From contig CAYSRG010000016.1 of the NCBI GenBank assembly GCA_964433555.1, forward strand, positions 1 to 52,775: DNA of 52,775 nucleotides, in the 5' to 3' direction. Both the position numbers and the translations under genes were made by a program. The stretch is from Stramentimicrobium sp964433555. GTDB lineage: Bacteria; Atribacterota; Phoenicimicrobiia; Phoenicimicrobiales; Stramentimicrobiaceae. The notes under the pieces are model-generated. The model searched no databases, was not told the origin of the DNA, and saw only the letters and a program-made list of their open reading frames with translations. Shown piece by piece: positions 52,328 through 52,775 of the stretch. Numbering within the stretch: the stretch's first letter is position 1; each line of letters begins with the position of its first letter.

Positions 52328-52775
52328 CTAATTTACTGTTTTGTATCTGCCATAAGTATGGGTAATTTCCTTTAATCTGGGAAATGCATTTTCTTTTAAT
52401 TCAGACATCTGTCTATTTGTCAGATGCCAATGCCAGTTCCCCCTGGTACAGGCAGGATTATTCATTCTAGCCCCTTCTCCTAATCCAAGCATATCTTGAA
52501 CCGCTATGATGGCTAAGTTTGCAACAGAGGATTGCGCCAGTCTTATAAATTCCCAATGTACATTATTAGTAGTGATATCCTTGCTTAAATATTGCCTAAC
52601 CAATATCTTTTGTTGATTTTTTATTTCTTTCTGCCACCATCCTTGTATAGTATTATTGTCATGTGTTCCAGTGAAGACTACACAATTTGTGATATGATTG
52701 TGGGGAAGGTGTATACTGTGATGATAACTTTTATGAAATGCATTCTGAATTAGTCTTATCGTAGGTATTATAATT
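52328..52775 (-). CDS. malQ: 4-alpha-glucanotransferase (amylomaltase, GH77), partial
   Basis: C-terminal ~148 residues of MalQ, cut by the right edge; the frame is open to position 52775. Family motifs: VFTGTHDNNTIQGWW (the catalytic-loop signature, normally THDNDTTRGWW), then EFIRLAQSSVANLAIIAVQD, LGLGEGARMNNPACTRGNWH and a C-terminal Arg-Leu helix. The enzyme rearranges alpha-1,4-glucans in glycogen or maltodextrin metabolism. It converges with the ABC binding protein gene with no gap: the stop is at 52328-52330. Confidence 0.92.
   Translation of the reverse strand, partial: IIIPTIRLIQNAFHKSYHHSIHLPHNHITNCVVFTGTHDNNTIQGWWQKEIKNQQKILVRQYLSKDITTNNVHWEFIRLAQSSVANLAIIAVQDMLGLGEGARMNNPACTRGNWHWHLTNRQMSELKENAFPRLKEITHTYGRYKTVN

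Overview
This is an AT-rich (roughly one-third GC by eye) chromosomal window from an anaerobic bacterium. The anaerobic lifestyle is suggested by a tungsten-type aldehyde:ferredoxin oxidoreductase, a superoxide reductase, a Fe(II) uptake operon, a minimal SufB/SufC-like Fe-S system and a large cobalamin-dependent mutase-like protein. The lineage cannot be fixed from sequence alone; the gene mix (TAXI-type TRAP transporters, AOR, SMS-type Fe-S genes) would fit Atribacterota or another deep-branching anaerobic phylum, and this is only a guess. No rRNA, tRNA, CRISPR array, insertion sequence or phage gene was recognised.

Region 1 (1-6900) is a catabolic-looking + strand cluster: a 2-hydroxyacid dehydrogenase cut by the left edge, an Ldh_2-type dehydrogenase, a DapA-family aldolase/lyase, a sugar isomerase-type TIM barrel, a full-length transketolase and a TM1367-like cyclophilin-fold protein. 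Region 2 (7000-9214) is a textbook lysine riboswitch with terminator and antiterminator in front of an NhaC-superfamily transporter, which is therefore probably a lysine transporter. Region 3 (9333-12940) pairs a COG2403/cyclic-2,3-DPG-synthetase-like GTPase with an AOR-family enzyme.

Region 4 (13000-21500) is iron and potassium homeostasis: a DUF5320 protein behind a near-consensus Fur box, an unidentified structured RNA candidate, an Mrp/NBP35 ATPase, a DUF89 protein, a GIY-YIG protein without a proper start, a Fur regulator with its own Fur box followed by feoA-feoB, and a KtrB/KtrA-type potassium system. Region 5 (21500-26930, - strand) holds CorA, LapA-like, MscS, a TPR protein and an MFS transporter. 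Region 6 (27000-28845) is an oxygen-defence locus: PerR-like regulator, ferritin-like/thioferritin-like protein and desulfoferrodoxin. Region 7 (28850-30100) is decaying DNA: an esterase pseudogene and an N-terminal scrap of pgsB. It is followed on the - strand by PspC, a small membrane protein and the SmsB/SmsC (SufBD/SufC) pair.

Region 8 (33238-52327) is the most unusual part. A GntR/FCD regulator is followed by two transcription units, each preceded by the same GTATAC-N-GTATAC operator-like palindrome. The first encodes a TAXI TRAP binding protein, a fused TRAP permease and a D-glutamate-cyclase-like (DUF4392) enzyme. The second encodes an opine-dehydrogenase-family protein, a 1218-residue fusion of a B12-binding-like domain, a mutase-like middle region and a MutL/GlmL-type ATPase, a second TRAP permease and TAXI binding protein, a small secreted protein, and then an AtuA (DUF1446), MmgE/PrpD and DUF4387 set. 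Together these look like an uptake and degradation system for an amino-acid-derived acid (a D-glutamate, pyroglutamate or opine-like compound is my inference), under one local regulator. An oligopeptide-type ABC binding protein and the C-terminal part of malQ (- strand, cut by the right edge) close the window.
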